Source: Acidimicrobiales bacterium (GTDB lineage Bacteria > Actinomycetota > Acidimicrobiia > Acidimicrobiales > JACCXE01). From it: 47,577 nucleotides of DNA. Position 1 is the first letter of the stretch. Every line of letters begins with the position of its first letter. Of this stretch, positions 11,052 through 19,463 are shown piece by piece. Location of the stretch: the NCBI GenBank assembly GCA_035546775.1, contig DASZWD010000038.1, positions 1-47,577 of the forward strand. Direction: 5' to 3'. A program made the translations under genes and the position numbers. Under the pieces are notes generated by a model. That model was given only the letters and a program-made list of their open reading frames with translations, was not told the origin of the DNA and searched no databases.

Positions 11052-12089
11052 TCAAATTAGCAAGCGGCGGTAGCGCACCGAGCCTCGCAGCAGGCTCCAG
11101 GCGGCGGCGGCGTCGCCCGCGATGAACACGAAGACGGTTCGGGCCCACAACCGCAGGCCGCGCCGGCGCCGCGGGACGAGGTAGGTCACGTACGGCAGCA
11201 GCGCCAGCAACGGGATCCACGAACGCAAGACGATCGCGCCGAGCAGCCCCACGAACGCCAGGTCGAACGCCGCCGATCGCGCCGAGAAGAACCACCTGAG
11301 AAAGAACCGGCGCCGCAGCTCGGGCACGCCCGCGATGAGGCCGGGAAAGATGTCCATGCCGTTTCGCTCGTGCAGCCAGCCGCGAACGTCGCGTGGCTCG
11401 ATGCGGTGATACACGAGGGCGTCGTCGGCGAACGCGGTGGTGGTCTGTCGAGTCGCCCGCAGCACGTCCCAACCGAGCAATGTGTCTTCGCCGCCCATCG
11501 GGCTGCCCCCGCGCCCGGCGCGGTAACCCGGCAGCGTGCGAAAGCCCCCCACGGCGCGCACGTCGGCGCGGTGGTAGCCCATGTTGCACGTCTCGAAGAG
11601 GTCGGTCGTCGCCCGAATGGCGAGGGTGTGGTCCCAGCGCCCGCGGGCGCCGGCCTCGGTCTCCGTGCGCCCCTGCACGATGCGGTGCGCGTCGTCCTCT
11701 AGCGCGGCGAGCATCGCGGCAGCCCATCGCGGTGTCGGTAAGCAGTCGTCGTCGGTGAACGCCAGCAACGGCGCCCGTGCGAGCTCCACGGCGACGTTCC
11801 TGCCCGCCGATGGCCCGGAGTTCTTGGCGAGGCGCGCGACGCAGACCGAAAGTGGCGAGGACTCCGCGAATTGCCGGAGCACCTCCCAGGTGTCGTCGGT
11901 CGACGCGTCATCCGCGATGACGACTTCGAAGCGCGACCGCTCCAGGTCTTGGTGTTCGAGGGCGTCGAACAGACCGGGGAGATAGTGGGCGCGCCGATAC
12001 GTCGAGACGATGACGCTGAGCGAAGGCTTAGTCGAGCCCCACGCCGGACTGTGCCGAACCTCTGCGGGCGGCAAGCTTGCGCTGCTCAT
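11052..12089 (-). CDS. Family 2 glycosyltransferase
   Basis: A 345-residue inverting GT-A transferase. The N-terminal half shows SVIVSTYRRAHYL, the ADDASTDDT nucleotide-binding stretch, a conserved FTDDDCLP metal-binding DxD, and GGEDTLLGWD in the acceptor/catalytic region. The last 100 residues carry hydrophobic segments that should dock it on the membrane. The start is ATG 12089, whose ATGA overlaps the stop of the upstream FkbM gene by 4 bases; GTG 12107 is an alternative. It resembles the transferase at 18483-19463 in layout. Donor and acceptor unknown. Confidence 0.9.
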   Translation of the reverse strand: MSSASLPPAEVRHSPAWGSTKPSLSVIVSTYRRAHYLPGLFDALEHQDLERSRFEVVIADDASTDDTWEVLRQFAESSPLSVCVARLAKNSGPSAGRNVAVELARAPLLAFTDDDCLPTPRWAAAMLAALEDDAHRIVQGRTETEAGARGRWDHTLAIRATTDLFETCNMGYHRADVRAVGGFRTLPGYRAGRGGSPMGGEDTLLGWDVLRATRQTTTAFADDALVYHRIEPRDVRGWLHERNGMDIFPGLIAGVPELRRRFFLRWFFSARSAAFDLAFVGLLGAIVLRSWIPLLALLPYVTYLVPRRRRGLRLWARTVFVFIAGDAAAAWSLLRGSVRYRRLLI

Positions 12090-12889
12090 GCAAGCCGAGC
12101 GACCCACTCTGGATGGTCGCGGTGTACCGCCACCCAGTTTGAGTCGGCGAACGTCTCCAATGCCATGTCGTAGGCCATGAACTCGACGGCGTTGGGTGCG
12201 ATCCGCCCGACGGAAAACCCATACGCGGTCATCTGCTCGAAGAAGTCACGCAGCAGATACTTCGTGAGGATCGACACTCGTCCGTACTCGAACTGCACCG
12301 CGCCGATGCTGCCGCTCCCGAACGCCTTGGCAAAGCCCTCGATGACCTGCGGCTCGGCGCCCTCGACGTCGAGCTTGAGAAAGTCGATGCGGTCGACGCC
12401 GGCTTCGGCCATGTAGGCGTCGCCCGTCGACACCGCCGCTTCGATCGCCGTCGACTGGGCGTCGTGCGGGTAGTCCGTGATCGTCGTCAGCGCCGGATGA
12501 TCGGGGTAGTGGTGAATGGTGATGGTGCCCGGTGCTGAGCTGAGCCCGAACGAGTTCACCCGCACGCGAGCGTCGTTCTCGTACCGCTTTGTGAGACCCG
12601 CGGCAGTGGCGGGCGAGATCTCGAAGGCGTGCACCGCGCTCGCTCCGCACGCCAGTGCCTGCGCCGTCCACTCGCCCACGTTCGCCCCGACGTCGAACAC
12701 GACGCCAAGTTCGCCGCGCAACTGCTGCAAGACGCGTGCCTCGCCGTTGTGAGCGATGTCGCGCAGGACCACCGGGGCGCCTTCGTAACCGCGCAAGAGG
12801 GCGCGCGACGCCCGAACCGCCGCTTTCACGGCTCGACTGTCACGCCGGCTCCCGACCTGTTCGATGAACGCTTGCATTCGGGAACTCAC
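12086..12889 (-). CDS. FkbM-family S-adenosylmethionine methyltransferase
   Basis: A 267-residue SAM-dependent O-methyltransferase of the FkbM family, often found in polysaccharide loci where it methylates sugar hydroxyls. The SAM-binding motif VVFDVGANVGEWT is at 63-75, the acidic loop HAFEIS follows, and the family motif LKLDVEGAE lies near 170. The start is GTG 12889 (ATG 12877 also in frame). TACGTT 9 bases upstream looks like a leaderless -10 box. First gene of the operon running down to 8787. Its paralog at 14750-15583 lies on the far side of the ABC exporter. Confidence 0.9.
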   Translation of the reverse strand: MSSRMQAFIEQVGSRRDSRAVKAAVRASRALLRGYEGAPVVLRDIAHNGEARVLQQLRGELGVVFDVGANVGEWTAQALACGASAVHAFEISPATAAGLTKRYENDARVRVNSFGLSSAPGTITIHHYPDHPALTTITDYPHDAQSTAIEAAVSTGDAYMAEAGVDRIDFLKLDVEGAEPQVIEGFAKAFGSGSIGAVQFEYGRVSILTKYLLRDFFEQMTAYGFSVGRIAPNAVEFMAYDMALETFADSNWVAVHRDHPEWVARLA

Positions 12890-12898
12890 AGCCTGCAG

Positions 12899-12904
12899 AA
12901 CGTA
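12899..12904 (-). promoter_or_regulatory. Candidate -10 box for FkbM gene
   Basis: TACGTT on the minus strand ends 9 bases before GTG 12889, a spacing that would give a leaderless or nearly leaderless transcript. No good -35 is visible. Confidence 0.35.
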
Positions 12905-12944
12905 GCGGACGAGGGCCGTCTGTGTTCTGACCGGCGGCGACCGG

Positions 12945-12950
12945 TAACTT
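12945..12950 (+). promoter_or_regulatory. Candidate -10 box for ABC exporter
   Basis: TAACTT ends 9 bases before ATG 12960, again fitting leaderless transcription. No Shine-Dalgarno sequence is placed before this ATG, which agrees. The -35 region is weak. Confidence 0.35.
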
Positions 12951-12959
12951 CAGGTCCGC

Positions 12960-14744
12960 ATGCGCCGCCTCCCGTCGTTCTCGGTCTCTATCAAAGCGTG
13001 GCGTGAGGTTGAGGAGTTTGTCCACGTCGGGCGCTTCCGCGTCCTGATGCTGGCGGCGATGGGCGCCGTCGTCGGTGTCAGCGAATCGGCCTTCCTCGCC
13101 ATTCTCGCCACCGTCGGCATCGCGATCGCCGGACGGAACGGCGCCGATCTGTCAGCGGTGAAGCTGCCCGGCTTCAGTCTCACGGGCCTGTCGATCCCGC
13201 AGCTGCTGGAGCTCGGAGCGACCCTCGCCATTGTCACGATGCTGGTGCAGTTCTTCATCACGGTGCAGCTGTCGCGGATCACAGCCGAGGTCAACACGAT
13301 CATGCGGCGGGCGATCTACAAGGAGTTTTCGCACGCCAGTTGGCGAACGCAGCGCACCGAAGTCGAGAGCGCGTTCGTGAACTTCATCGTCTTCCACGTG
13401 CCACGCGCCAGCAGCATGGTGACGTCGATCATCAGCCAGCTCACTTCGGTGGCGACACTCGCCGTGTTCCTCGTCGTCGCCACCGCCATGGCCCCAGCCA
13501 TCGCGCTGGTCGTGATCGCCCTCGGCGCCGTGCTGTGGTTCGGGTTCTTGCCCGTGCGTCGGATCACCCGCGATGCCGGCGAAGAGTCGAAGATGATGAC
13601 GCGGCGGCTTTTCCGCACGATCATCGATGCGATCTCCGCCAGCCGTGAGATCAAGGCCTACGGCGTCGAAGACCCGATCCGGGAGCAGATCAACACCGAG
13701 ATCGACGAACTCGAACGTCCGGCATTCCGAACCCGCGTGGCGTCGGGCTTCGTCCCCGTGCTCTACCAGCGCCTCGTGTTCCTGATCCTGCTCGGTGGCG
13801 TCGCCCTCGTGTACATCCTCGACATCAAGGACGTCGGTGCCATCGGCGCGGCGCTGCTCATCGTGCTGCGGGCGATGCAGCAGGCCCAAGGCGTGCAAGC
13901 GGCCGATCCCGTGATCGCCGAGGCGCGGCCCTGGCTCGCCGAGCTCAAGGAAGGCCGCGATAAATACGCCGCCGGTCGCATGCACGTGGGCGACGCGGTG
14001 CTCGGTCCCCTCGAGGAGATCGAGATCGACAACGTCACCTACTCATACGGCGAACCGGGTCAACCGTTGGCGCTCGACGGCGTGAGCTTCAAGGCGAAGC
14101 GTGGGCAGTTGATCGGCGTCATCGGGCCGTCGGGGAGCGGGAAGTCGACGCTGTCGGAGCTCCTGGTGCGCCTCGACGAGCCGACCACGGGCACGTACCG
14201 GGTCAACGGTCGTCCGGCGAGCGACTACGACCGCGAGTCCTGGACGCGTCAGGTCGTGCTGGTGCCCCAGATGGGTCATCTCATCACGGCGTCGGTCGAG
14301 GACAACATCCGGTTCCTGCGCGAGGGCGTCACCCAGGAGGCGGTTCGGAGCGCGGCCGACAAGGCGAACCTGACGGTGGACGTACTCGAGTTCGAAGAAG
14401 GCTTCGACACGAAGGTGGGCGAGCGCGGCAACCGCGGCTTGTCGGGTGGCCAGCGCCAGCGCCTTACCATCGCCCGCGCACTGGCGGTGCCACCGGGGCT
14501 GATCGTCCTCGACGAACCGACGAGCGCGCTCGACCACAAAGCCGAAGGCGTCATCGTCGAGACGATCGAGCGACTGCGTGAGCACGCCCTCGTCATCGTC
14601 GTCGCCCACCGGCTGTCGACGCTGCGCCACTGCGACCGCGTGCTCGTGCTCCGCGACGGCAAGACCGAAGCGTTTTGCTCGCCTGACGAACTCGCTGATC
14701 AGAGCACGTTCTTCCGCGAGGCGGGCACGACGATCGCGCCGTAA
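12960..14744 (+). CDS. Type I ABC exporter (fused permease and ATPase)
   Basis: A 594-residue half-transporter that should work as a homodimer, with six membrane helices in residues 25-320 and a nucleotide-binding domain after 345. Walker A is GPSGSGKST at 389-397, signature LSGGQ at 494-498, Walker B Asp518 with catalytic Glu519, and the switch His550. Such proteins include lipid-linked oligosaccharide flippases (PglK type) and lipid A exporters (MsbA type). Its place between two FkbM methyltransferases in a locus without a visible Wzx makes a glycolipid flippase role plausible, but substrate cannot be read from sequence. Single-gene unit with its own candidate promoter. Confidence 0.92.
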   Translation: MRRLPSFSVSIKAWREVEEFVHVGRFRVLMLAAMGAVVGVSESAFLAILATVGIAIAGRNGADLSAVKLPGFSLTGLSIPQLLELGATLAIVTMLVQFFITVQLSRITAEVNTIMRRAIYKEFSHASWRTQRTEVESAFVNFIVFHVPRASSMVTSIISQLTSVATLAVFLVVATAMAPAIALVVIALGAVLWFGFLPVRRITRDAGEESKMMTRRLFRTIIDAISASREIKAYGVEDPIREQINTEIDELERPAFRTRVASGFVPVLYQRLVFLILLGGVALVYILDIKDVGAIGAALLIVLRAMQQAQGVQAADPVIAEARPWLAELKEGRDKYAAGRMHVGDAVLGPLEEIEIDNVTYSYGEPGQPLALDGVSFKAKRGQLIGVIGPSGSGKSTLSELLVRLDEPTTGTYRVNGRPASDYDRESWTRQVVLVPQMGHLITASVEDNIRFLREGVTQEAVRSAADKANLTVDVLEFEEGFDTKVGERGNRGLSGGQRQRLTIARALAVPPGLIVLDEPTSALDHKAEGVIVETIERLREHALVIVVAHRLSTLRHCDRVLVLRDGKTEAFCSPDELADQSTFFREAGTTIAP

Positions 14745-14749
14745 GCGCG

Positions 14750-15583
14750 CTACTTCAACCGGTTGAGGAGATCGGTGCGGGACTCGTGCACCGCGAGGTA
14801 GTTCGCGTCGGTGAGCGTTTCCATGGCGAGATTGAACGGCACCGCCTCCCACGCGGTGGGCAGGATGCGGCCGATCAGAAAGCCCCATTTGGTGAGGTCC
14901 GCGTAGAAGTCGCGCAGCATGTACTTGGTCAACACCACGAACTTGCCGTACTCGAACTGCACCGCACCGATGGCCCCGCGTTCGAAGGCGTTGGCGAAGC
15001 CGTGCAGCACCTTCTCCTCGGCGCCTTCCACGTCGATCTTCAAGAAGTCGATCTTGTCGACTCCGTTCTCCGCGATGTAGTCGTCGCCCGTTCGGACCGG
15101 CACCTCGATCTGTTCGGACTCGATCTCCCACGGGAAGTCCGTCATCGTCGTCAGCACCGGCAGATCGGGGAAGTGCCGAATGGTGATCGTGCCCGCTTCG
15201 TCAGACAGTCCGAATGAGTTGATGTGCACGCGGGCGTCGCTGCCGTGGTTGTCGCGCAACTGCGCCGCGGTCGTCGGCGAGATCTCGAAGGCGTGCACCT
15301 CGCGGGCACCGGCGGCGAGCGCGTACTTCGTCCACTCACCGACGTTGGCTCCGACGTCGAAGACGACGTCGAGTTGAGGGCCGAGCTGGGTGAGGACCCA
15401 GTTTTCGCCGTTCGTGGCGATGTGTTGCAACACCGCGTTGGCGCCGTCGTAGCCGCGCACGACGTAGCGCGCCATGTTGACGATGCGCTTGGCGACGGGG
15501 TTGCGGCGTCCCTTCACGCCCACCCATCCCATTAACCGGGCGGGCGTCGAGACCTGGCCGCGGGGATCGACCTTGGGGCTCAT
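14750..15583 (-). CDS. FkbM-family S-adenosylmethionine methyltransferase
   Basis: Paralog of the gene at 12086-12889, 277 residues, with VVFDVGANVGEWT, HAFEIS and LKIDVEGAE in the same order and long shared stretches around them. It should methylate a sugar hydroxyl of the glycan. ATG 15583 is chosen because its ATGA overlaps the stop of the upstream cytidylyltransferase by 4 bases, making a two-gene operon. The partner makes a CDP-6-deoxy sugar precursor, so this methyltransferase may act on that deoxy sugar (inference). It ends 5 bases from the convergent ABC exporter. Confidence 0.9.
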   Translation of the reverse strand: MSPKVDPRGQVSTPARLMGWVGVKGRRNPVAKRIVNMARYVVRGYDGANAVLQHIATNGENWVLTQLGPQLDVVFDVGANVGEWTKYALAAGAREVHAFEISPTTAAQLRDNHGSDARVHINSFGLSDEAGTITIRHFPDLPVLTTMTDFPWEIESEQIEVPVRTGDDYIAENGVDKIDFLKIDVEGAEEKVLHGFANAFERGAIGAVQFEYGKFVVLTKYMLRDFYADLTKWGFLIGRILPTAWEAVPFNLAMETLTDANYLAVHESRTDLLNRLK

Positions 15584-16287
15584 ACGCGCATCCACGGCGG
15601 CGAACCGCCTTCGCACAGCGACGTCAGCTCGAGTGCGTCCTTGTAGGTGTCCATCGATTTCCAGAACCCCGGGTGTTTGTACGCGAACAGCTCGCCGTCG
15701 CGGCCAAGAGCCGGCAGCACGTCGCGCTCGAGGTCTTCACCGGGCGTAGGCCACTTGTCGAAACAGTGGCGGTCCATCACGAAGAACCCGGCGTTGATGT
15801 AGTGGTCGGGCAACCGCGGCTTTTCCTTGAAGCCGACGACGCGCCCGTCGTCGCCAAAATCCACGGTGCCGTATTGCGACGGAAGGGGCACGACGGTCAT
15901 CGTCGCGCAACCGCGGTGCGCGTGGTGGAACTCGAGCGACGCCTGGAGGTCCACGTCGCCCAGGCCGTCGGCGTAGGTGACGAAGAACGTGTCGCCCACC
16001 TTGTCGGCGATGGCGCGGACGCGGCCGCCCGTATTGGTCTCTTCGCCGGTGTCGATCACGTCGACGGTCCACGGCTCGTCGAGTTCCTTGGCGAACTCGT
16101 CGAGCAATTCCTTCTTGTAACCGGCCGCCAGCACGAAGTCGGTGAAGCCGTGGGCGGCGTAGATCTCCATCACGCGCCGAACCACGGGTTGGCCTGCAAC
16201 TTCGAGCAACGGCTTGGGCACGGTGGCGGTCTGCGGGTACGCACGCGTGCCTTTGCCACCACAGAGGATGACGGTCCGAACCGACAT
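15580..16287 (-). CDS. rfbF: Glucose-1-phosphate cytidylyltransferase
   Basis: Makes CDP-glucose from CTP and glucose 1-phosphate, the first step toward CDP-6-deoxy and 3,6-dideoxy sugars. The 235-residue protein carries the nucleotidyltransferase signature LCGGKGTRAYP, PKPLLEVAGQPVV, the family block VDVIDTGEETNTGGR, TYADGLGDVD, and the C-terminal HPGFWKSMDTYKD that separates RfbF from the dTTP enzymes. It is slightly shorter than the usual 255. ATG 16287 is used; TTG 16293 is two codons earlier. TAGTTT lies 8 bases upstream. The divergent neighbour is CDP-glucose 4,6-dehydratase, confirming the pathway. Confidence 0.93.
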   Translation of the reverse strand: MSVRTVILCGGKGTRAYPQTATVPKPLLEVAGQPVVRRVMEIYAAHGFTDFVLAAGYKKELLDEFAKELDEPWTVDVIDTGEETNTGGRVRAIADKVGDTFFVTYADGLGDVDLQASLEFHHAHRGCATMTVVPLPSQYGTVDFGDDGRVVGFKEKPRLPDHYINAGFFVMDRHCFDKWPTPGEDLERDVLPALGRDGELFAYKHPGFWKSMDTYKDALELTSLCEGGSPPWMRV

Positions 16288-16295
16288 GGCCAAGG

Positions 16296-16301
16296 AAACT
16301 A
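16296..16301 (-). promoter_or_regulatory. Candidate -10 box for rfbF
   Basis: TAGTTT on the minus strand ends 8 bases before ATG 16287 and would give a leaderless transcript. In contrast, the divergent rfbG has a clear ribosome binding site, GAGGA at 16309-16313, 9 bases before its ATG. Confidence 0.35.
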
Positions 16302-16322
16302 ACTCGCCGAGGATTTCCTTTT

Positions 16323-17387
16323 ATGGTTACCGACCGTATGAATCCCGCAGTGCTCGGTTCGCTGCGCGGGACGCGGGCACTCGTGACCGGTCACACCGGT
16401 TTCAAGGGCGCGTGGCTCGCGGCGTGGTTGAATCTGCTCGGCGCCGAGGTGCACGGGGTCGCGCTCGCCCCACCGGCGCGCGGCTCGTTCGTCGACCTCG
16501 GGGTGGCGTCGTATGCCCACACGATCGAGGCCGACGTGCGCGACGCCGACGCCGTCGACGAGGCGGTCAAGTCGGTCGAACCCGACATCGTGTTCCATCT
16601 CGCCGCGCAACCGCTGGTGCGCGCCGCGTGGGCCGACCGGCGCGCCACCTATGGAACCAACGTCATGGGCACGGTCAACGTGCTCGAAGCGGCGCTGGCC
16701 GTGCCGTCCGTGCGCGGCGTCGTCGTGGTCACGACCGACAAGGTCTACGAGAACAACGAAGAGGGTCGCCCCTTCGCCGAGGGCGACCGTCTCGGCGGCC
16801 ACGACCCCTACAGCGCCTCGAAGGCCGCAGCAGAGATCGCCGTCGGCCCTTATCGCCGCAGTGACCTGATGGGCCTGCACGTCGCCCCGGTCACCTCCGT
16901 GCGCGCCGGCAACGTCATCGGCGGCGGCGACTGGTCGGCCGATCGCTTGATCCCCGACATCGTGCGCGCGCTGGAAGCGGGAGAGAACATCACCCTGCGC
17001 CGCCCCGACGCCGTGCGGCCGTGGCAGCACGTGCTCGACTGCGTGCACGGTTACCTGCTCGTCGCCGCCGCCCAGCTCGACGGCCGCCCGCTGTCGCCGG
17101 CGTACAACTTCGCCCACGCCCGCGGGGCGGCGACCGTCCTCGAAGTCACGCGCGCCGCGGTGAAGCACTGGGGCGCGGCGCAGGACCGCATCGTGATCGA
17201 GCGCGAGACCGACGCCCAGGAAGCCGGCTTGCTCACGCTCGACCCGGCGCTGGCCCACAAGGAACTCGGGTGGGAACCGGCGTGGACGCTGGACGAGACG
17301 ATCGCCGAGACCATTCGTATCTACCGTGACCCGTCCGCCGGGCGCGCGCAGATCGAGGAGCACATGGAGCGCACCGGCTCCAAGTGA
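16323..17387 (+). CDS. rfbG: CDP-glucose 4,6-dehydratase
   Basis: Converts CDP-glucose to CDP-4-keto-6-deoxyglucose with bound NAD. The 354-residue extended SDR shows the Rossmann motif TGHTGFKG at 22-29, the TTDK motif at 137-140, the catalytic Tyr163 and Lys167 in YSASK, and the family stretch RAGNVIGGGDWS. GAGGA sits 9 bases before ATG 16323. It begins the plus-strand operon that continues through two glycosyltransferases, and the next start overlaps its stop by 4 bases. No RfbH-type 3-dehydrase, reductase or epimerase of the later pathway is found nearby, so the final sugar is unknown. Confidence 0.95.
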   Translation: MVTDRMNPAVLGSLRGTRALVTGHTGFKGAWLAAWLNLLGAEVHGVALAPPARGSFVDLGVASYAHTIEADVRDADAVDEAVKSVEPDIVFHLAAQPLVRAAWADRRATYGTNVMGTVNVLEAALAVPSVRGVVVVTTDKVYENNEEGRPFAEGDRLGGHDPYSASKAAAEIAVGPYRRSDLMGLHVAPVTSVRAGNVIGGGDWSADRLIPDIVRALEAGENITLRRPDAVRPWQHVLDCVHGYLLVAAAQLDGRPLSPAYNFAHARGAATVLEVTRAAVKHWGAAQDRIVIERETDAQEAGLLTLDPALAHKELGWEPAWTLDETIAETIRIYRDPSAGRAQIEEHMERTGSK

Positions 17388-18502
17388 GGGTCGCATTACT
17401 CAGCCCGTACGTTTGGCCCGAGGTGCGGCGCGGGGGCGAGCGCTACCTCGACGATCTCGCGTGGTATTTGCGCGGCGCGGGCCACGACGTCGACGTCATC
17501 ACCGGCACGGCGCGCGCGCCGGGGGTGACGCACACGGACCACGGCGACGACGTGCGCCTGGCGCACCTGCGCGGCGTGGCACGGGGTCGCGTGCAGGTCA
17601 CGTCGGTGGAGACGTTTGGGCTCCGCGTCGTGCCGACGCTGGTGCGGCACCGCTACGACGTCGTGCACTCGCTCAACCCCAACGCGGCGCTGGCGGCCCG
17701 AGCGGTGGGCCAGCGCGTCGTGTTCACCCTGCTCGGCTACCCGACGCCGGAACTGCTGGCCAGCAAACCGGTCAAGGCGCGGGTGCTGCGGGCGGTCATG
17801 CGGACGGCGGGGGCGGTGACGGCGCTGTCGGAGAGCGTCGCCGCCGACGTCGAGGCGACGCTCGGGCGCCGCCCCGTGGTGATCGCCCCGGGAGTGCGCA
17901 CGAACGCATTCGCGCCCTCCGGCCGAACCGCGGTGTCGACGATCCTGTTCGCGTCGGCGATGCGGCCGGAAAAGGGCGTCGACGTCTTGCTGCGAGCCTT
18001 CGGCGCGATTGCCTCTCGGCGTTCCGATGTTCGTCTCGTGTTGTGCGGGCCCGGCGACCCGGAGTGGGCGTTCACGAGCGCGGGCGACGCCGTAGCGCCG
18101 TATCGCGACCGCGTCGACGTGGTCGGTGCCGGCTCGCCCGACGAGCTGCCGGCGCGTTACGCCGCGTCGCACGTGACCGTGCTGCCGTCGCGCAACGAGG
18201 CGTTCGGGCTCGTGCTGGCGGAATCGCTGGCGAGTGGGACACCGGTTGTGGGCTGCCGTGGTGGCGGCGCCGACGACATCGTGACCGACGAGGTCGGTCG
18301 CATCGTGAACCACGGCGACGCCGACGCGCTCGCGGCTGCGATCGGCGACGCACTCAGCCTTGCGGCCGACCCTGAGACGGCGCCGCGCTGCGTTCGTCGT
18401 GCCATGACGTGGGACTGGCAACAGGCCATCGGCCCGCAGCACGAAGCGCTGTATCGCGACGTCGCGAGTACCTTGCACCGCCGTGGCCGACATCGCACCT
18501 GA
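17384..18502 (+). CDS. Family 4 (GT-B) glycosyltransferase
   Basis: A 372-residue retaining GT-B transferase. The N-terminus reads LLSPYVWPEVRRGGERYL, the usual GT4 acceptor-side start with its glycine pair. The C-terminal nucleotide-sugar domain has FASAMRPEKGVD and the E-x7-E block NEAFGLVLAESLASG. The GTG start at 17384 overlaps the rfbG stop by 4 bases (GTGA), so translation is probably coupled, and the CDP-6-deoxy sugar product could be its donor (inference). The 3' end overlaps the next gene by 20 bases. Confidence 0.92.
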   Translation: MRVALLSPYVWPEVRRGGERYLDDLAWYLRGAGHDVDVITGTARAPGVTHTDHGDDVRLAHLRGVARGRVQVTSVETFGLRVVPTLVRHRYDVVHSLNPNAALAARAVGQRVVFTLLGYPTPELLASKPVKARVLRAVMRTAGAVTALSESVAADVEATLGRRPVVIAPGVRTNAFAPSGRTAVSTILFASAMRPEKGVDVLLRAFGAIASRRSDVRLVLCGPGDPEWAFTSAGDAVAPYRDRVDVVGAGSPDELPARYAASHVTVLPSRNEAFGLVLAESLASGTPVVGCRGGGADDIVTDEVGRIVNHGDADALAAAIGDALSLAADPETAPRCVRRAMTWDWQQAIGPQHEALYRDVASTLHRRGRHRT

Positions 18503-19463
18503 AGTGTCCGTGGTGTGCTCGACGTTCGAGCGGGCGCACAAACTGCCGCCGTTCTTCGCGGCGCTCGAGGCACAAACCCTCGACGCCGGCCGGTTCGAGG
18601 TCGTGATCGTCGACGACGGATCGAAGGACGACACCGGCGCCGTGTTGCAGCGGCTCGCCGACGCATCGAAGCTGCACGTGCGCATCGTGTCGTTCCCGCA
18701 GAATCAAGGCCGATCGAAGGGCCGCAACGCCGGCTGGCGGGCGGCGAAGGCGCCGATCGTCGCCTTCACCGACGACGACTGCGCGCCCGATCCGCGCTGG
18801 CTCGAAGAAGGGCTGAAGGCGATGGCGGCGACGGGCGCCACCGTCGTCGTGGGCCGCACCGACCCCAATCCGGCGCAGGCCGGCAACACGGGCGTGTTCA
18901 GCCGCACGCAGCGCGTCAACGAGTCGTCGGGAACTCGTTACTTCCACACCTGCAACATCTTCTACCGGCGTGACGCCCTCGAACGCCTCGGCGGCTTCGA
19001 CGTCGGCTTCCGGTTCAAGGGCGGTGAGGACACCGACCTTGGCTGGCGCCTCCTCGAATCCGGCGGCACGGTGGCCTTCGCCAACGACGCTGTTGTCCTC
19101 CACGACATCAGCAAGAGCAGCTACCGCGCCGCGCTGCGCGAGGCGTCGATGTGGCTCGACATCCCCCGCGTCACCCGCCTCCACCCCGTCAAGGCGCGGC
19201 CGATGCTGGTGCACCGGCTGTTCTGGAAGAAGACCCACGAGCTCGTGCTCGTCGCCATCGGCGGGATAACCGTGGCGGCGATCGCCCGCAATCCGTTGCC
19301 GTTGCTCGGGGTCATCCCGTGGATCAATTTCCGGCTCCGTCGCTGGCCCATCGGCTCCGGCGCGCAGCGCATGCTGTACCTGCCGCACGCATTCCTCATC
19401 GACACCGTCGAGGTCTCCTCGATGGTGCGTGGCTCCTTCCTGAACCGGGTGTTCGTTTTGTAA
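18483..19463 (+). CDS. Family 2 glycosyltransferase
   Basis: A 326-residue GT-A transferase with SVVCSTFERAHKL, VIVDDGSKDDT, the metal-binding FTDDDCAPD, the NIFYRRDALERLGGFD acceptor block and GGEDTDLGWR. The C-terminal 80 residues hold hydrophobic segments suited to membrane association. The GTG start lies inside the end of the preceding GT4 gene. It has the same layout as the transferase at 11052-12089. Last gene before the 226-base gap. Confidence 0.9.
   Translation: MADIAPEVSVVCSTFERAHKLPPFFAALEAQTLDAGRFEVVIVDDGSKDDTGAVLQRLADASKLHVRIVSFPQNQGRSKGRNAGWRAAKAPIVAFTDDDCAPDPRWLEEGLKAMAATGATVVVGRTDPNPAQAGNTGVFSRTQRVNESSGTRYFHTCNIFYRRDALERLGGFDVGFRFKGGEDTDLGWRLLESGGTVAFANDAVVLHDISKSSYRAALREASMWLDIPRVTRLHPVKARPMLVHRLFWKKTHELVLVAIGGITVAAIARNPLPLLGVIPWINFRLRRWPIGSGAQRMLYLPHAFLIDTVEVSSMVRGSFLNRVFVL

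Noticed and set aside
11047-11727. N-terminal extension of the second acyltransferase frame
   Set aside because: It reads the glycosyltransferase gene in another frame; ATG 11046 fits both the family start and the 5-base gene spacing.
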